From Littorina saxatilis (taxonomy: Eukaryota; Mollusca; Gastropoda; Littorinimorpha; Littorinidae): 64,000 nucleotides of DNA. Under the pieces are notes generated by a model that ran no database searches, was not told the origin of the DNA, and saw only the letters and a list, made by a program, of their open reading frames with translations. The DNA is taken from the NCBI RefSeq assembly GCF_037325665.1, contig NC_090254.1:15179412-15243411 (forward strand), written 5' to 3'. The position numbers and the translations under genes were made by a program. Shown piece by piece: positions 1 through 11,512 of this stretch; the stretch's first letter is position 1, and every line of letters starts with the position of its first letter.

Positions 1-1
1 T

Positions 2-1047
2 ACTAAAGATGTCAGTGAAGAATGGAGGAGAGAGTGGGATGGTGATCTGTTTTACAGCGAAAGTACCGTGCATAGCTCGGGACAGGTTATATTATTGAAA
101 AAAGGGTTTGTATGTGATTATGTATAGATCGTGTGTGAAACGAAGCGCATTCTTGCTGTAAAGATTGGTAGTAATAACCAATGTTTGATTATCGCAAATG
201 TATATGCACCCAACGAGTCTAGAAAGAAAATGACTTTTTTTTTACAGATGTATCAGACATGTTAAAAAAGGAAGATGGTGATATAGTGTTGTGTGGTGAT
301 TTTAATTGTGTCATGAGCAATGAGCTCGACATAATATGTGGAGAGAATCATTCAAATGTTGTTGTGAAACAATTTAATGACCTGGTGAGTGAATGTAATT
401 TATACGATGTATGGAGAATGCATAATTTAGATAGAAAAGAATTTACATGGTCAAAAAATGTTCCATTTGTGGCAAGAAGACTTGACTACGTGTTTAATAG
501 TTTAAGTGTATTTGAAAAGATTGTTGATTGTGACATAATCTCTGTTGCGACGTCGGATCATAGAGGCTGTAGTATTCATATTAAACTCTCTGATGTCGTT
601 AGAGGAGAGGGTTATTGGAAATTTAATAATTCTATGTTACATGATGTGAGCTTTGTTGATCAAATGAACAAAATGTTTGACACATTTCAACTTGATGATG
701 AAGAGGATTGTCAACTTGGTTGGGAATTATTGAAAATGAGAATCAAGGATTTCTCCCAAAATTTTAGTAAGCTTAAAAGTTTTGAAATTAAAAATGATGT
801 TGCAAATATGTATGGAGAATTAAATGAGTTGGATAAAGCCCTTGGGATCTCCCCTAACTGTATTCAAACGCAAGGTAAACGGCAGAAGGTCAAGCTGCAG
901 TTAGAACTGTTAGAGCAGCGTAAATCTCGTGCAGCGCAGGTGCGTGCAGTTCAATGGATCGAGCAAGGTGAAAGGAACACACCTTTTTTTTCTTGGGTTA
1001 GAAAAGGCGAGAGCAAATGCAAAAATAATGGAAAGTGTAACAGATGA
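2..1047 (+). pseudogene. LINE AP-endonuclease domain (remnant)
   Basis: The first 250 bases, read from nucleotide 2, give the middle of an exonuclease-endonuclease-phosphatase domain with a HSSGQVILLKKGF block, one in-frame stop and IANVYAPN. The frame then shifts and 259-1047 continues with the hallmark motifs GDFN (about residue 13), RRLDYVF (about residue 73) and SDHRG (about residue 99). These match the catalytic Asp/Asn and Ser-Asp-His residues of the LINE endonuclease that nicks target DNA. The reading frame runs into the linker before the polymerase. It is a LINE fossil, not a host gene. Confidence 0.85.
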
Positions 1048-1215
1048 TAATGGACGAATTGTTACAACTCAAGAGGATACTATTTTCGTCCAAAAAACGT
1101 ATTTTGCTGATTTGTATAAACGAAAAATTGATGAGGGAAACATGAGCTTGAAAATTGACACTTTTTTGAATGGAACAAATGTTTTAAAAATAAATGATTA
1201 GCAGACAGACAGCTG

Positions 1216-3487
1216 TGAAGGGGAAGTGGTAGAAGGAGAAGTTTTGTCAGCTCTAAAGCGTATGAATAATGGTTCTGCGCCTGGAATTGATGGATTAACA
1301 GTTGAGTTTTATAAGTTTTTTTTGGAGGAGCCTAAAAAGGTATATACTTGCTTCTTTTAACTCTGCTTTTAAGAATGGAACTCTATCTAATTCACAGTGT
1401 AAAGCGGCAATTACACTGATTCATTAAGGGACGGATTTATCAAGAAATGATTTAAAGAATTGGAGACCTATTTCACTGACCAATACAGATTATAAGTTAT
1501 TAGCGAAATGTGTAGCTCTTCGGCTCTCTGGTGTTGTAGGGAGTGTTGTGAATGAGGATCAAGTTAGGTATATAAAAGGTAGACGTGTCTCAACCTTATT
1601 GCGATTAGTTGATGATGTTTTAGAACATGCAGATTTACATAATAAGCCTGGATTGATGGTGTCAATTGACTTTTTTCATGCATTTGATTGCATTTCCAAA
1701 AAGTTTATGTTGAAGATGTTTGAAAAATTTGGTTTTGGAACTGATTTTGTGAAATGGGTTGATGTTTTGATGAAAAACGCAAAAAGTTGTGTAAATTATT
1801 GTGGTTGGTTATCTGAATTTTTTAATATTGATTCCGGAATAAGGCAAGGGTGTCCTTTTTCCGCACTAGCCTTCGTATTAGCAGTTGAATTGTTAGCAAT
1901 TAAAATTCGAGAGGCCAAAAATATAAAGGGTATGTCATTATGGAACAACGGAGATATGGATAAAGTTTTGAAAGTATTGTTGTACGCTGATGATGTTACA
2001 TTGTTTTTGCAAGATGAACATGACGTGTTCCAAGGCCTGGCTTTGATTGATACATTTTCGGAAATATCAGGTTTGAACATAAATCACCAAAAATCCAAGC
2101 TAATGTGGTTTGGGTCACGGAAGAACTGTAGGAATGAGTGTTGCGGTTTTGCATATACAGACAAAATGAAAATTCTGGGTGTATATTTCTGTAATTATAT
2201 GCGTGCGTCAAAAGTGAGAGAGAATTGGGAAGAGAGAATGAATGTTGCATAAAGGCTCATCTGCATGTGGGAGAAAAGGAATTTGAGCATTATTGGTAAA
2301 GTCTGTGTATTCAAAACGTTTATTCTGCCACATTTTGTCTATATAATGCAGGCACTGATTGTACCAGACGACGTTCTAATTGAAATTAATAGGTTAATGT
2401 TTCGCTTCGTGTGGTGCAAAAAAGACTGCAACAGGAAGGCATTTAAAAAGGTGAAAAGAACTATTTTATGTAACGAAGTTAAGCAAGGTGGATTGAATAT
2501 GATTGATTTACGACAGATGCAGTGTTCCTTTTTGTTAAGCTGGGTTGTGAACCTAACTCGGTCTAATGAAGACCAGAAATGGTCATGGCTCCCAAAAGCA
2601 CTGTTTCTCCGTTTTGGGAGTCGCTTTGAATGTTTTTTTGCGAACATTAATAGCAAACCATTTAAAGGATTGGACAGTATTAAATCGGAATTTTGGTCCG
2701 CTGTGTTGAAAGCATGGCTTGATAATAATCAAGTCGATAATGGTCATTCTGTATCGGGTTTGTTGTGGAACAACAAAGATATAATTTGTCAAGGTAACCC
2801 ACTCTTTTTTGCGGATTGGATTAAAAGTGGTATAATGTAGCTTATGTGAGCGATGTGTGTGAGAATGGACGTTTTTCTACCTATGAAGAAGTGTGTGAAA
2901 AAACTGGCTACACTGCAAATAGGTTGCTTGAGTACAATGTTGTTCGTACAGCCGTACATCTCCTTTTAAGAAATGTAGCGATAGACGATGTAAATTGTTC
3001 AGTCTGTGACACTCCGACCTTTTTAGAAAAAAAGTGAGATCAGTAAAAGAAATTCGAAAGGTTCTCGTAGGAAAAAAATACAGCCCACCCTGTTCAGAAG
3101 GATTTTGGAGAAGAAAGTTAGGATTTGAAATTGACGAACAGAATTGGAACTTAGCAGCCACTGTCACTAGTGAAGTTCGATTACGTGTACTGCATTGGAA
3201 AATATTGCAAAACATTTATCCAACTAATATTTTATTGTGTAAAATGAAAGTGAAGGCTGATAAAAACTGAACATATTGTGAGGATGAACTTGATGTATTG
3301 GAGCATTTTTTCTTTGAATGCCCAACCGTGCTCAGGTTTTGGAAATATATTGAACATATTAGTAAACATTGGCGAAAGAACTAGGTTGAATGTTACAGAT
3401 GTGCTTTTTGGTATTAAAAGTAACAGCAAAAATATGAAGAAGATTAATCATATTATTTTAATCGCAAAGATGTGCGTAAGCATTTAA
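1216..3487 (+). pseudogene. LINE reverse transcriptase and C-terminal zinc-binding region (remnant)
   Basis: Finger motifs (SAPGIDGLTVEFYK) lie at 1258-1330, then a frame change, then NWRPISLTNTDYK at 1460-1500. The longest open block, 1548-2252, holds the YIKGR motif, SIDFFHAFD, GIRQGCPFSALAF and the catalytic LLYADDVTLF (YADD near 1983-1994). Thumb-like sequence continues at 2265-2840. The end at 3034-3487 resembles the zf-RVT tail: a VRLRVLHWKILQNIYPTN block, a stop, then a YCEDELDVLEHFFFECP block. At least five frame changes and two stops show it is dead. Confidence 0.85.
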
Positions 3488-3560
3488 AAAAAAAACGATT
3501 CACCATTAACACTGCAAATTATTTTTGGAAATCATGTTGTTTTGAGATTTCGTTCGTCTG

Positions 3561-5236
3561 ACGTTTTATTAATTAGAAAAATTTATCGTCTCTGACTTAA
3601 GGTAATGCATGTCAATGAGAAATTATGTGTACAAACAGAAAACACACAGTTACCATGTTTGTTATTATGTGTTTATTGATTAATTAAAATTTTGGAAAAA
3701 AAAGAAAAAAGGTTTGCATTTATTTGGACTTGACAATGCTGTTCTGTAAGGAGGGGAGAGACAATGGTTAGCTGTTCCTTCATGAGCACTCTGATCAGTG
3801 TTTATCTTCATTATTGTTTATTCCCAGAACTCGGCCCTTGAGGGTGTTAACAAAGGAATGTGTTTCCTCACCCCCTGTTCTCCATGTAGTGCAAGTCCAA
3901 ATTTTCACAATCCACACAGCGACTCTCAAGCAAATGTTGTTCTACGGTGGAATACCCACACAATTTCACTAGAGTGTCATATTTCTTTTTTGATCTTTCT
4001 CGACATACACAATACAGAGAATGTAGTCTCTCCAAGTGTGCTTCTTTCATATGAAGAGTTTCCATCACGAAGTGTGCTGAACTTAAACAAACAAACAAAA
4101 TCAACACCCACATTTCAAGTCCTATTTTCCTTTTAGAGACATGAGATGATGATACGCTTTTTTATAAAAAAAAAATTTAAAAATTTTTTAAAAAAATTAA
4201 AAAAGGAGGGAAAGAAAAGGGCAAGACCAAGCAAGCCCGACCGTAATAGGACCCCGGCCCCGCTCTCCATGAATAAGGGAGGGGGTGGGGTAATAAGAAG
4301 TGTACGTTAAGATCCTTGTAAGAGGAATATTAATATTTTTTTCTTTTAATATATGCGTTGACTTCCTAGGGGAAGGACCATTAAAAACATGAATTTTAAT
4401 TCAATTTTAGTTTCGTTAAAAAAATAAAAATAAAACAAAAGATAAAACTCAGGACCACCTGTTAAAAGGTTTAAAAGTGACAACATTGTGAGAAAAATAT
4501 AAAGAACATGCGGAAACACGTAATACTGATCTTCTATAGGATAATAACATTTGGACACATCTTTTCATTTACGCACGCATGAGTTGCTATACGGCATTTG
4601 TTCATTATAAATAGGATAAAATGATAAGATTAAGAAATCTATCTACATTGTCCGTCGACCTCCCCGCCACTACAATAGTCGCAGGGGAGGCGACGGTATA
4701 TTTGCAGTATTAACTGAGAGAGAAAACAGCTATCCTCTCGTTTATATATGTTTTCATGTTTATTGTGTAATCCGGAAGCAGGAGTTTAAAACCTATATAC
4801 ATTAAGGGAAAAGTCTGGGTTGTGGCACTCGATCACGAGGTGGGGCAATGCCCTTCGCTCCCTGCGAGCTGTGTGTCCCGCAATAGCGTTTTAGTTTTAA
4901 AAACAACAGGATATGTCAGAGTTGTAGATTGTTTTTGTGAAGAACGAGACATGGTCGAGGCCGTGTTTATCGTCCGGGTTAAAGAGTTGAATTGGCATAA
5001 GGTTATATTTGTCCATATAATCATACAGGGTTGCAAAGCGGGTTTAGTTTGAAGTACGTTAATCTGTCTCTTCTCTCCATTAAAGGGTTAATTTTAGTTG
5101 GTGGATTTCTTTAGCAGTAAGGTCTTTTGATCCTGCCAGAGATCCCAGAACCAGCATGGTATTGCTGGGTGAGATGGGGCCTAGGCTGGTGTTAGTGAAG
5201 GTATTAAAATATTAAATATGCCGACTAGTGTGTCTA
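3561..5236. other. AT-rich intergenic DNA, no gene recognised
   Basis: I see no exon with usable splice sites and no recognisable domain. An A/T homopolymer-rich block lies at 4165-4205. Short open frames here have the composition of random AT-rich sequence. Confidence 0.5.
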
Positions 5237-5566
5237 TCAGTGACCCGGGACTTTGTTTTTGTCTAGCCTCGACCATGCCGACCAGAGCGTGTTCCCCGAA
5301 ATCCAAGAGCGGTACGTGTTTGTTCTGTGGGGGGGGGGGGGGGGGACTTTTTTAGTCTGGATTTTTATTAAAACTATATCGGCTAACTCTTTCTCTGCCT
5401 CTCGTTGGGCTGCCTTTGTTGATTCGATCATGCCTTCTTGTACTTTGGTCATTACTTTTGAAAATATTTCGTTGATCATTTCGTCTGGGTTAATGGTTTT
5501 TGGTTCGGTTTGTCCCTCGTTCAAGTCTAGCTCTTCGGGGGGAGGGTTATGCTTTTGTTTATGCAA
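5237..5566 (-). other. Possible coding remnant, charged helical segment (uncertain)
   Basis: A 109-residue minus-strand frame with a protein-like, heptad-friendly middle (MINEIFSKVMTKVQEGMIES and AQREAEKELAD) followed by a proline run encoded by the poly-G tract at 5331-5345. It could be a LINE ORF1 remnant with a coiled coil, but no zinc knuckle or RRM block is visible and the frame is not continued by a neighbour. I cannot assign it. Confidence 0.2.
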
Positions 5567-6579
5567 CTGGTTTTTGCGGAGGGCAGGGACGGGGTGTTTC
5601 TTAATGGTGGAGGTGGGGGTATGATTGCTGCATCACGCACAGCGCCTTTGCCACGCCCCAGCCGCTTCAGCATAGCCGGGCTGTGGAGTGGAGGTAAGCC
5701 TCGACGGCTGCGCGCGCCAGAATGGAATGTCTGGCAGCAGGGGGTATCAGGTAGCGGCTGGCCAGCAGCTAAAGGGGAGGATTTTGCCTGTGCTGCACAG
5801 CAGTGATATTATGTAACACTCTATTCATTGGATAGCCGAGAGGTACATCAGACCATATAGAGGGACGAAATACTTCGTCTGCTTTACACGCGAAAGGGTA
5901 CCCTCGGGTCAGCTCGTAAAAGTTGTAATTTACACGCTTGTTTCTTGTCGGCTGAGGTGACCAAGTGATCACTTGAAAACTAACCAGGGTAGACCAAAGA
6001 AGTGCGACAGACGAGTCTTATCTAATTACTGTTCCACCAATTTTCACATCGCACTGTCAAAAGCCGCTGTGATCACTGGTTATGCAGCTTCCGTCATAAA
6101 AGCAAACGACACACAAAAATGCGAGAAATTGGTCCACACATGAATACATACAAAAAGGCACATACGTGATGAGGATATATACTTTTTGGCAGAGGGTTTT
6201 GAGAATTTGAACTGACCCCCACCCCCACCTATCTTTTGTTTTATTTGTTTTTGTTTAACTTGCTTATCATATCAAATAAATTATAGTGACCCTTTAAGCA
6301 CGACCTGCAATGACTTAAAACACCGAAATCAATTCACGTTTAAAGTCTCACAGGAAGATAAAAACAACAATGACTTCTAGCTTCTAAAGCCGCACAAGGG
6401 ATTAATCCTTGCTTGGTCTTGCCGCCTCTCGGAGCGCGTGAATTTGGTTTTGGTTGCGGTTTTTATAACTTCTCCATTGATATATCATAGTCTACAGGCT
6501 TGTCCTTAAAATGTGCCTATTGGACAGGACAATTCTTTAGCATCGGCATCAAAATAACCTTTTAATGTTTATTTTTATA
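5567..6579. other. Intergenic, no gene recognised
   Basis: Contains a GC-richer patch at 5640-5790 and then AT-rich sequence. No splice-bounded exon, RNA gene or clear repeat end was found. Confidence 0.4.
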
Positions 6580-7056
6580 TACTAGGATATTTGTAAAAGT
6601 TGAGGAACTGTCACACACTTTTTTTTAATCAAAGCGATTGAAATCTTGGTAAATAACAACTTCAACGAAGCCCAAAGTAATGGATTGCATTTTTAGCTTA
6701 GAATACATGATTTTGTGCATTAATGATATCAAAATTCATCAAACAAAACCAAAATAATTAACAGCTTTTAAAATTGATATAAAAAAGGCTTTCATCTCAT
6801 TCTTTATCATTTCCTGATTCCAAAAATAATATATAGATATTTTATGTTTGGTTGGAATCGATGCGTAAAAACGGCTTGTCATGCAGTTCAAGGGATCAAG
6901 CTACGTTTTGTAAGGTGAATTACTAATGTCAGTCTCGGTAGCGGGGTATCCGCAAAGCATTGTCTTCCTGAAACGCTAATCATTCAGTATTATTTGTCGA
7001 GTTGACAGATTGAATACATGTATAGTTTTGCTTCACGCGACTTGTTTCGTTATAAA
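6580..7056 (-). mobile_element. Old, diverged copy of the CAAGTCGCGTAAGG repeat family
   Basis: Read on the minus strand, it starts at 7056 with ACAAGTCGCGTGAAGC. It then follows the order of the better copy at 52037-52925: an ACTGAATGA block, TTTTTGGAATCAGGAAATGA, GGGCTTCGTTGAAG, and GTGTGACAGTTCCTCAACTT. Identity is clearly lower than between the other copies, with indels. The family is probably a non-autonomous DNA element; no coding capacity is visible. Confidence 0.6.
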
Positions 7057-7386
7057 ATTACATTGTTTGTGAACAGTCTGCAGGCGCGCCGTCGTTTAAG
7101 GACGCATGTCACTTTCTGGCAGCTATCACAATGAATAAACACTGCGTGAAACGGAAACAAAATTGCATGGCATGTGAGAACACTTACTCAATCGAAGTTC
7201 CTTGTTTAAGCTCCTTAAGGATTACACCTGTGCAGTTGTCCTTTTTTGTCAGAACCGGTCATGCGTGCGCTTTATTGATATGCTGTATAAGCGCTGGTTC
7301 AAGTAGGTGTCGCAAAAAGGTGGCATTGGGCACAATGGAGGGGAGTAAGTGTTGTAGTGCTAAATTATCAAGCAAGAAAACGGCAC

Positions 7387-7755
7387 AAATAAAACAAGTC
7401 GCGTAAGGCGAAAATACAACATTTAGTCAAGTAACTGTCGAACTCACAGAATGAAACTGAACGCAATGCCATTTTTCAGCAAGACCGTATACTCGTAGCA
7501 TCGTCAGTCCACCGCTCATGGCAAAGGCAGTGAAATTGACAAGAAGAGCGGGGTAGTAGTTGCGCTAAGAAGGATAGCACGCTTTTCTGTACCTCTCTTT
7601 GTTTTAACTTTCTGAGCGTGTTTTCAATCCAAACATATCATATCTATATGTTTTTGGAATCAGGAACCGACAAGGAATAAGATGAAAGTGTTTTTAAATT
7701 GATTTCGACAATTTAATTTTGATAATAATTTTTATATATTTAATTTTCAGAGCTT
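7387..7755 (+). mobile_element. CAAGTCGCGTAAGG-family element, 3' part missing
   Basis: Nearly identical to 52037-52400 in the second half of this window, from AACAAGTCGCGTAAGG through TTTAATTTTCAGAGCTTG. At that point the homology stops and the 13-bp array begins; the element's 3' half (ending in ACTTGACTAAAT elsewhere) is not found on the other side of the array. The array has therefore replaced, or grown from, the distal half. Confidence 0.8.
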
Positions 7756-10700
7756 GTGTGTTTGTGCTGTGCTGTTGTGCTGTGCTGTGTTGTTATGCTG
7801 TGCTGTGTTGTTGTGCTGTGTTGTTGTGCTGTGTTGTTGTGCTGTGTTGTTGTACTGTGTTGTTGTGCTGTTTTGTTGTGCTGTGTTGTTGTGCTGTGTT
7901 GTTGTGCTGTGTTGTTGTGCTGTGCTGTTGTGCTGTGTTGTTGTGCTGTGTTGTGCTGTGGTTTTGTGCTGTGGTGTTGTGTTGTGTTGTTGTGCTGTGT
8001 TGTTTGCTGTGTTGTTGTGCTGTGTTGTTATGCTGTGTTGTTGTGCTGTGTTGTTGTGCTGTGTTGTTGTGCTCTGCTGTTGTGCTGTGTTGTTGTGCTG
8101 TGTTGTTGTGCTGTGTTGTTGTGCTGTGTTGTTGTGCTGTGTTGTTGTGCTGTGTTGTTGTGCTGTGTTGTTGTGCTGTGTTGTTGTGCTCTGCTGTTGT
8201 GCTGTGTTGTTGTGCTGTGTTGTTGTGCTGTGTTGTTGTGCTGTGTTGTTGTGCTGCGTTGTTGTGCTGTGTTGTTGTGCTGTGTTGTTGTGCTGTGTTG
8301 TTGTGCTGTGTTGTTGTGCTGTGTTGTTGTGCTGTGGTGCTGTGCTGTGGTGTTGTGCTGTGTTGGTGTGCTGTGTTGTTGTGCTGTGTTGTTGTGCTGT
8401 GTTGTTGTGCTGTGTTGTTTGCTGTGTTGTTGTGCTGTGTTGTTGTGCTGTGTTGTTGTGCTCTGGTGTTGTGCTGTGGTGTTGTGCTGTGTTGTTGTGC
8501 TGTGGTGTTGTGCTGTGGTGTTGTGCTGTGGTGTTGTGCTGTGTTGTTGTGCTGTGTTGTTGTGCTCTGGTGTTGTGCTGTGTTGTTGTACTGTGTTGTT
8601 GTGCTGTGGTGTTGTGCTGTGATGTTGTGCTCTGGTGTTGTGCTGTGTTGTTGTGCTGTGTTGTTGTGCTGTGGTGTTGTGCTGTGGTGCTGTGCTCTGG
8701 TGTTGTGCTGTGTTTTTGTGCTGTGTTGTTGTGCTGTGGTGTTGTGCTGTGTTGTTGTGCTGTGTTGTTGTGCTGTGTTGTTGTGCTGTGCTGTGTTGTT
8801 GTGCTGTGTTGTTGTGCTGTGTTATTGTGCTGTGTTGTTGTGGTGTGCTGTGTTGTTGTGCTGTGTTGTTGCGCTGTGTTGTTGTGCTGTGCTGTGTTGT
8901 TGTGCTGTGCTGTGTTGTTGTGCTGTGCTGTGTTGTTGTGCTGTGTTGTTGTGCTGTGCTGTGTTGTTGTGCTGTGCTGTGTTGTTGTGCTGTGTTGTTG
9001 TGCTGTGTTGTTGTGCTGTGTTGTTGTGTTGTGTTGTTGTGCTGTGCTGTGTTGCTGTGCTTTGCTGTGTTGTTGTGCTGTGTTGTTGTGCTGTGTTGTT
9101 GTGCTGTGTTGTTGTGCTGTGTTGTTGTGCTGTGTTGTTGTGCTGTGTTGTTGTGCTGTGTTGTTGTGCTGTGTTGTTGTGCTGTGTTGTTGTGCTGTGT
9201 TGTTGTGCTGTGTGTTTGTGCTGTGCTGTTGTGCTGTGCTGTGTTGTTATGCTGTGCTGTGTTGTTGTGCTGTGTTGTTGTGCTGTGTTGTTGTGCTGTG
9301 TTGTTGTGCTGTTTTGTTGTGCTGTGTTGTAGTGCTGTGTTGTTGTGCTGTGTTGTTGTGCTGTGTTGTTGTGCTGTGTTGTTGTGCTGTGTTGTTGTGC
9401 TGTGTTGTTGTGCTGTGCTGTATTGTTGTGCTGTGCTGTGTTGTTGTGCTGTGTTGTTGTGCTGTGCTGTTGTGCTGTGCTGTATTGTTGTGCTGTGCTG
9501 TGTTGTTGTGGTGTGTTGTTGTGGTGTGTTGTTGTGGTGTGTTGTTGTGGTGTGTTGTTGTGGTGTGTTGTTGTGCTGTGTTGTTGTGTGTGTTGTTGTG
9601 CTGTGCTGTGCTGTGGTGTTGTGCTGTGGTGTTGTGCTGTGGTGTTGTGTTGTGCTGTTGTGCTGTGCTGTGTTGTTGTGCTGTGTTGTTGTGCTGTGTT
9701 GTTGTGCTGTGGTGTTGTGCTGTGTTGTTGTGCTGTGTTGTTGTGCTGTGTTGTTGTGCTGTGTTGTTGTGCTGTGTTGTTGTGCTGTGTTGTGCTGTGG
9801 TTTTGTGCTGTGGTGTTGTGTTGTGTTGTTGTGCTGTGTTGTTTGCTGTGTTGTTGTGCTGTGTTGTTGTGCTGTGTTGTTGTGCTGTGTTGTTGTGCTG
9901 TGTTGTTGTGGTGTGTTGTTGTGCCGTGTTGTTGTGCTGTGTTGTTGTGCTGCGTTGTTGTGCTGTGTTGTTGTGCTGTGTTGTTGTGCTGTGCTGTGTT
10001 GTTGTGCTGTGCTGTGTTGTTGTGCTGTGTTGTTGTGCTGTGGTGTTGTGCTGTGGTGTTGTGTTGTTGTGCTGTGTTGTTTGCTGTGTTGTTGTGCTGT
10101 GTTGTTGTGGTGTGTTGTTGTGCTGTGCTGTGCTGTGTTGTTGTGCTGTGCTGTGTTGTTGTGCTGTGCTGTGTTGTTGTGCTGTGCTGTGCTGTTGTGC
10201 TGTTGTGCTGTGTTGTTGTGCTGTGTTGTTGTGCTGTGTTGTTGTGCTGTGTTGTTGTGCTGTGTTGTTGTGCTGTGTTGTTGTGCTGTGTTGTTGTGCT
10301 GTGTTGTTGTGCTGTGTTGTGCTGTGGTTTTGTGCTGTGGTGTTGTGTTGTGTTGTTGTGCTGTGTTGTTTGCTGTGTTGTTGTGCTGTGTTGTTGTGTT
10401 GTGTTGTTGTGCTCTGGTGTTGTGCTGTGTTGGTGTGCTGTGTTGTTGTGCTGTGTTGTTGTGCTGTGTTGTTGGGCTGTGTTGTTGGGCTGTGTTGTTG
10501 GGCTGTATTGTTGTGCTGTGTTGTTGTGCTGTGGTTTTGTACTGTGGTGTTGTGCTGTGGTGTTGTGTTGTGTTGTTGTGCTGTGTTGTTTGCTGTGTTG
10601 TTGTGCTGTGTTGTTGTGCTGTGTTGTTGTGCTCTGGTGTTGTGCTGTGTTGGTGTGCTGTGTTGTTGTGCTGTGTTGTTGTGCTGTGTTGTGCTGTGTT

Positions 10701-11512
10701 GTTGTGCTGTGTTGTTGTGCTGTGTTGTTGTGCTGTGTTGTTGTGCTGTGTTGTTGTGCTGTGTTGTTGTGCTGTGTTGTTGTGCTGTGTTGTTGTGCTG
10801 TGGTTTTGTGCTGTGGTGTTGTGCTGTGGTGTTGTGTTGTGTTGTTGTGCTGTGTTGTTTGCTGTGTTGTTGTGCTGTGTTGTTGTGCTGTGTTGTTGTG
10901 CTCTGGTGTTGTGCTGTGTTGGTGTGCTGTGTTGTTGTGCTGTGTTGATGTGCTGTGTTGTTGTTCTGTGTTGTTGTGCTGTGTTGTTGTGCTGTGTTGT
11001 TGTGCTGTGTTGTTGTGCTGTGTTGTTGTGCTGTGTTGTTGTGCTGTGTTGTTGTGCTGTGGTGTTGTGCTGTGGTGTTGTGCTCTGGTGTTGTGCTCTG
11101 GTAATGTGCTGTGTTGTTGTGCTGTGGTGTTGTGCGGTGTTGTTGTGCTGTGGTGTTGTGGTGTGTTGTTGTGCTGTGTTGTTGTGCTGTGTTGTTGTGC
11201 TGTGTCGTTGTGCTGTATTGTTGTGCTGTGTTGTTGTGCTGTGTTGTTGTGCTGTGCTGTGTTGTTGTGCTGTGCTGTGTTGTTGTGCTGTGCTGTGTTG
11301 TTGTGCTGTGCTGTTGTGCTGTGCTGTTGTACTGTGCTGTGTTGTTGTGCTGTGTTGTTGTGCTGTGTTGTTGTGCTGTGTTGTTGGGCTGTGTTGTTGG
11401 GCTGTGTTGTTGGGCTGTATTGTGTTGTTGTGCTGTGCTGTGTTGTTGTGCTGTGTTGTTTTGCTGTGTTGTTGTGCTGTGTTGTTGTGCTGTGTTGTTG
11501 TGCTGTGCTGTG
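7756..11512 (+). repeat. 3.76-kb tandem array of a 13-bp unit (GTGTTGTTGTGCT)n
   Basis: The basic unit is GTGTTGTTGTGCT, repeated nearly 290 times, with shorter variants (a GCTGTGCTGTG insertion, GTGGTGTTGTG, a GTTTGCTGTG deletion, TTGGGCTG). The plus strand has almost no A over the whole array, so the minus strand has almost no T. Because 13 is not a multiple of 3, the three forward frames cycle through one Cys/Val/Leu pattern with a 13-residue period, and one reverse frame gives a Gln/His/Asn/Thr-rich pattern. This explains very long open frames that are not genes. Variant units recur in the same order, showing higher-order structure. Confidence 0.97.

Larger units (their letters stand above)
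1..3560 (+). mobile_element. Decayed Tx1/L1-like non-LTR retrotransposon (LINE), 5' end outside window
   Basis: Order along the plus strand is AP endonuclease, reverse transcriptase, then a C-terminal zinc-knuckle region, the layout of L1/Tx1 LINEs. The reading frame changes several times: near a T run at 235-244, around 1000, around 1350, near 2250, near 2840 and near 3030, with in-frame stops near 126 and 3268. The copy is therefore inactive. A weak A-rich stretch at 3485-3497 follows the last coding remnant; the exact 3' end is not clear. The Tx1-like assignment rests on the NWRPISLTNTDYK and YIKGR blocks of the polymerase and on the downstream zinc-binding region; an L1-related clade of another name is possible. 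Confidence 0.85.

Noticed and set aside
7131-7406. 91-codon plus-strand frame
   Set aside because: No domain, and its end runs into the start of the CAAGTCGCG element; no splice support.
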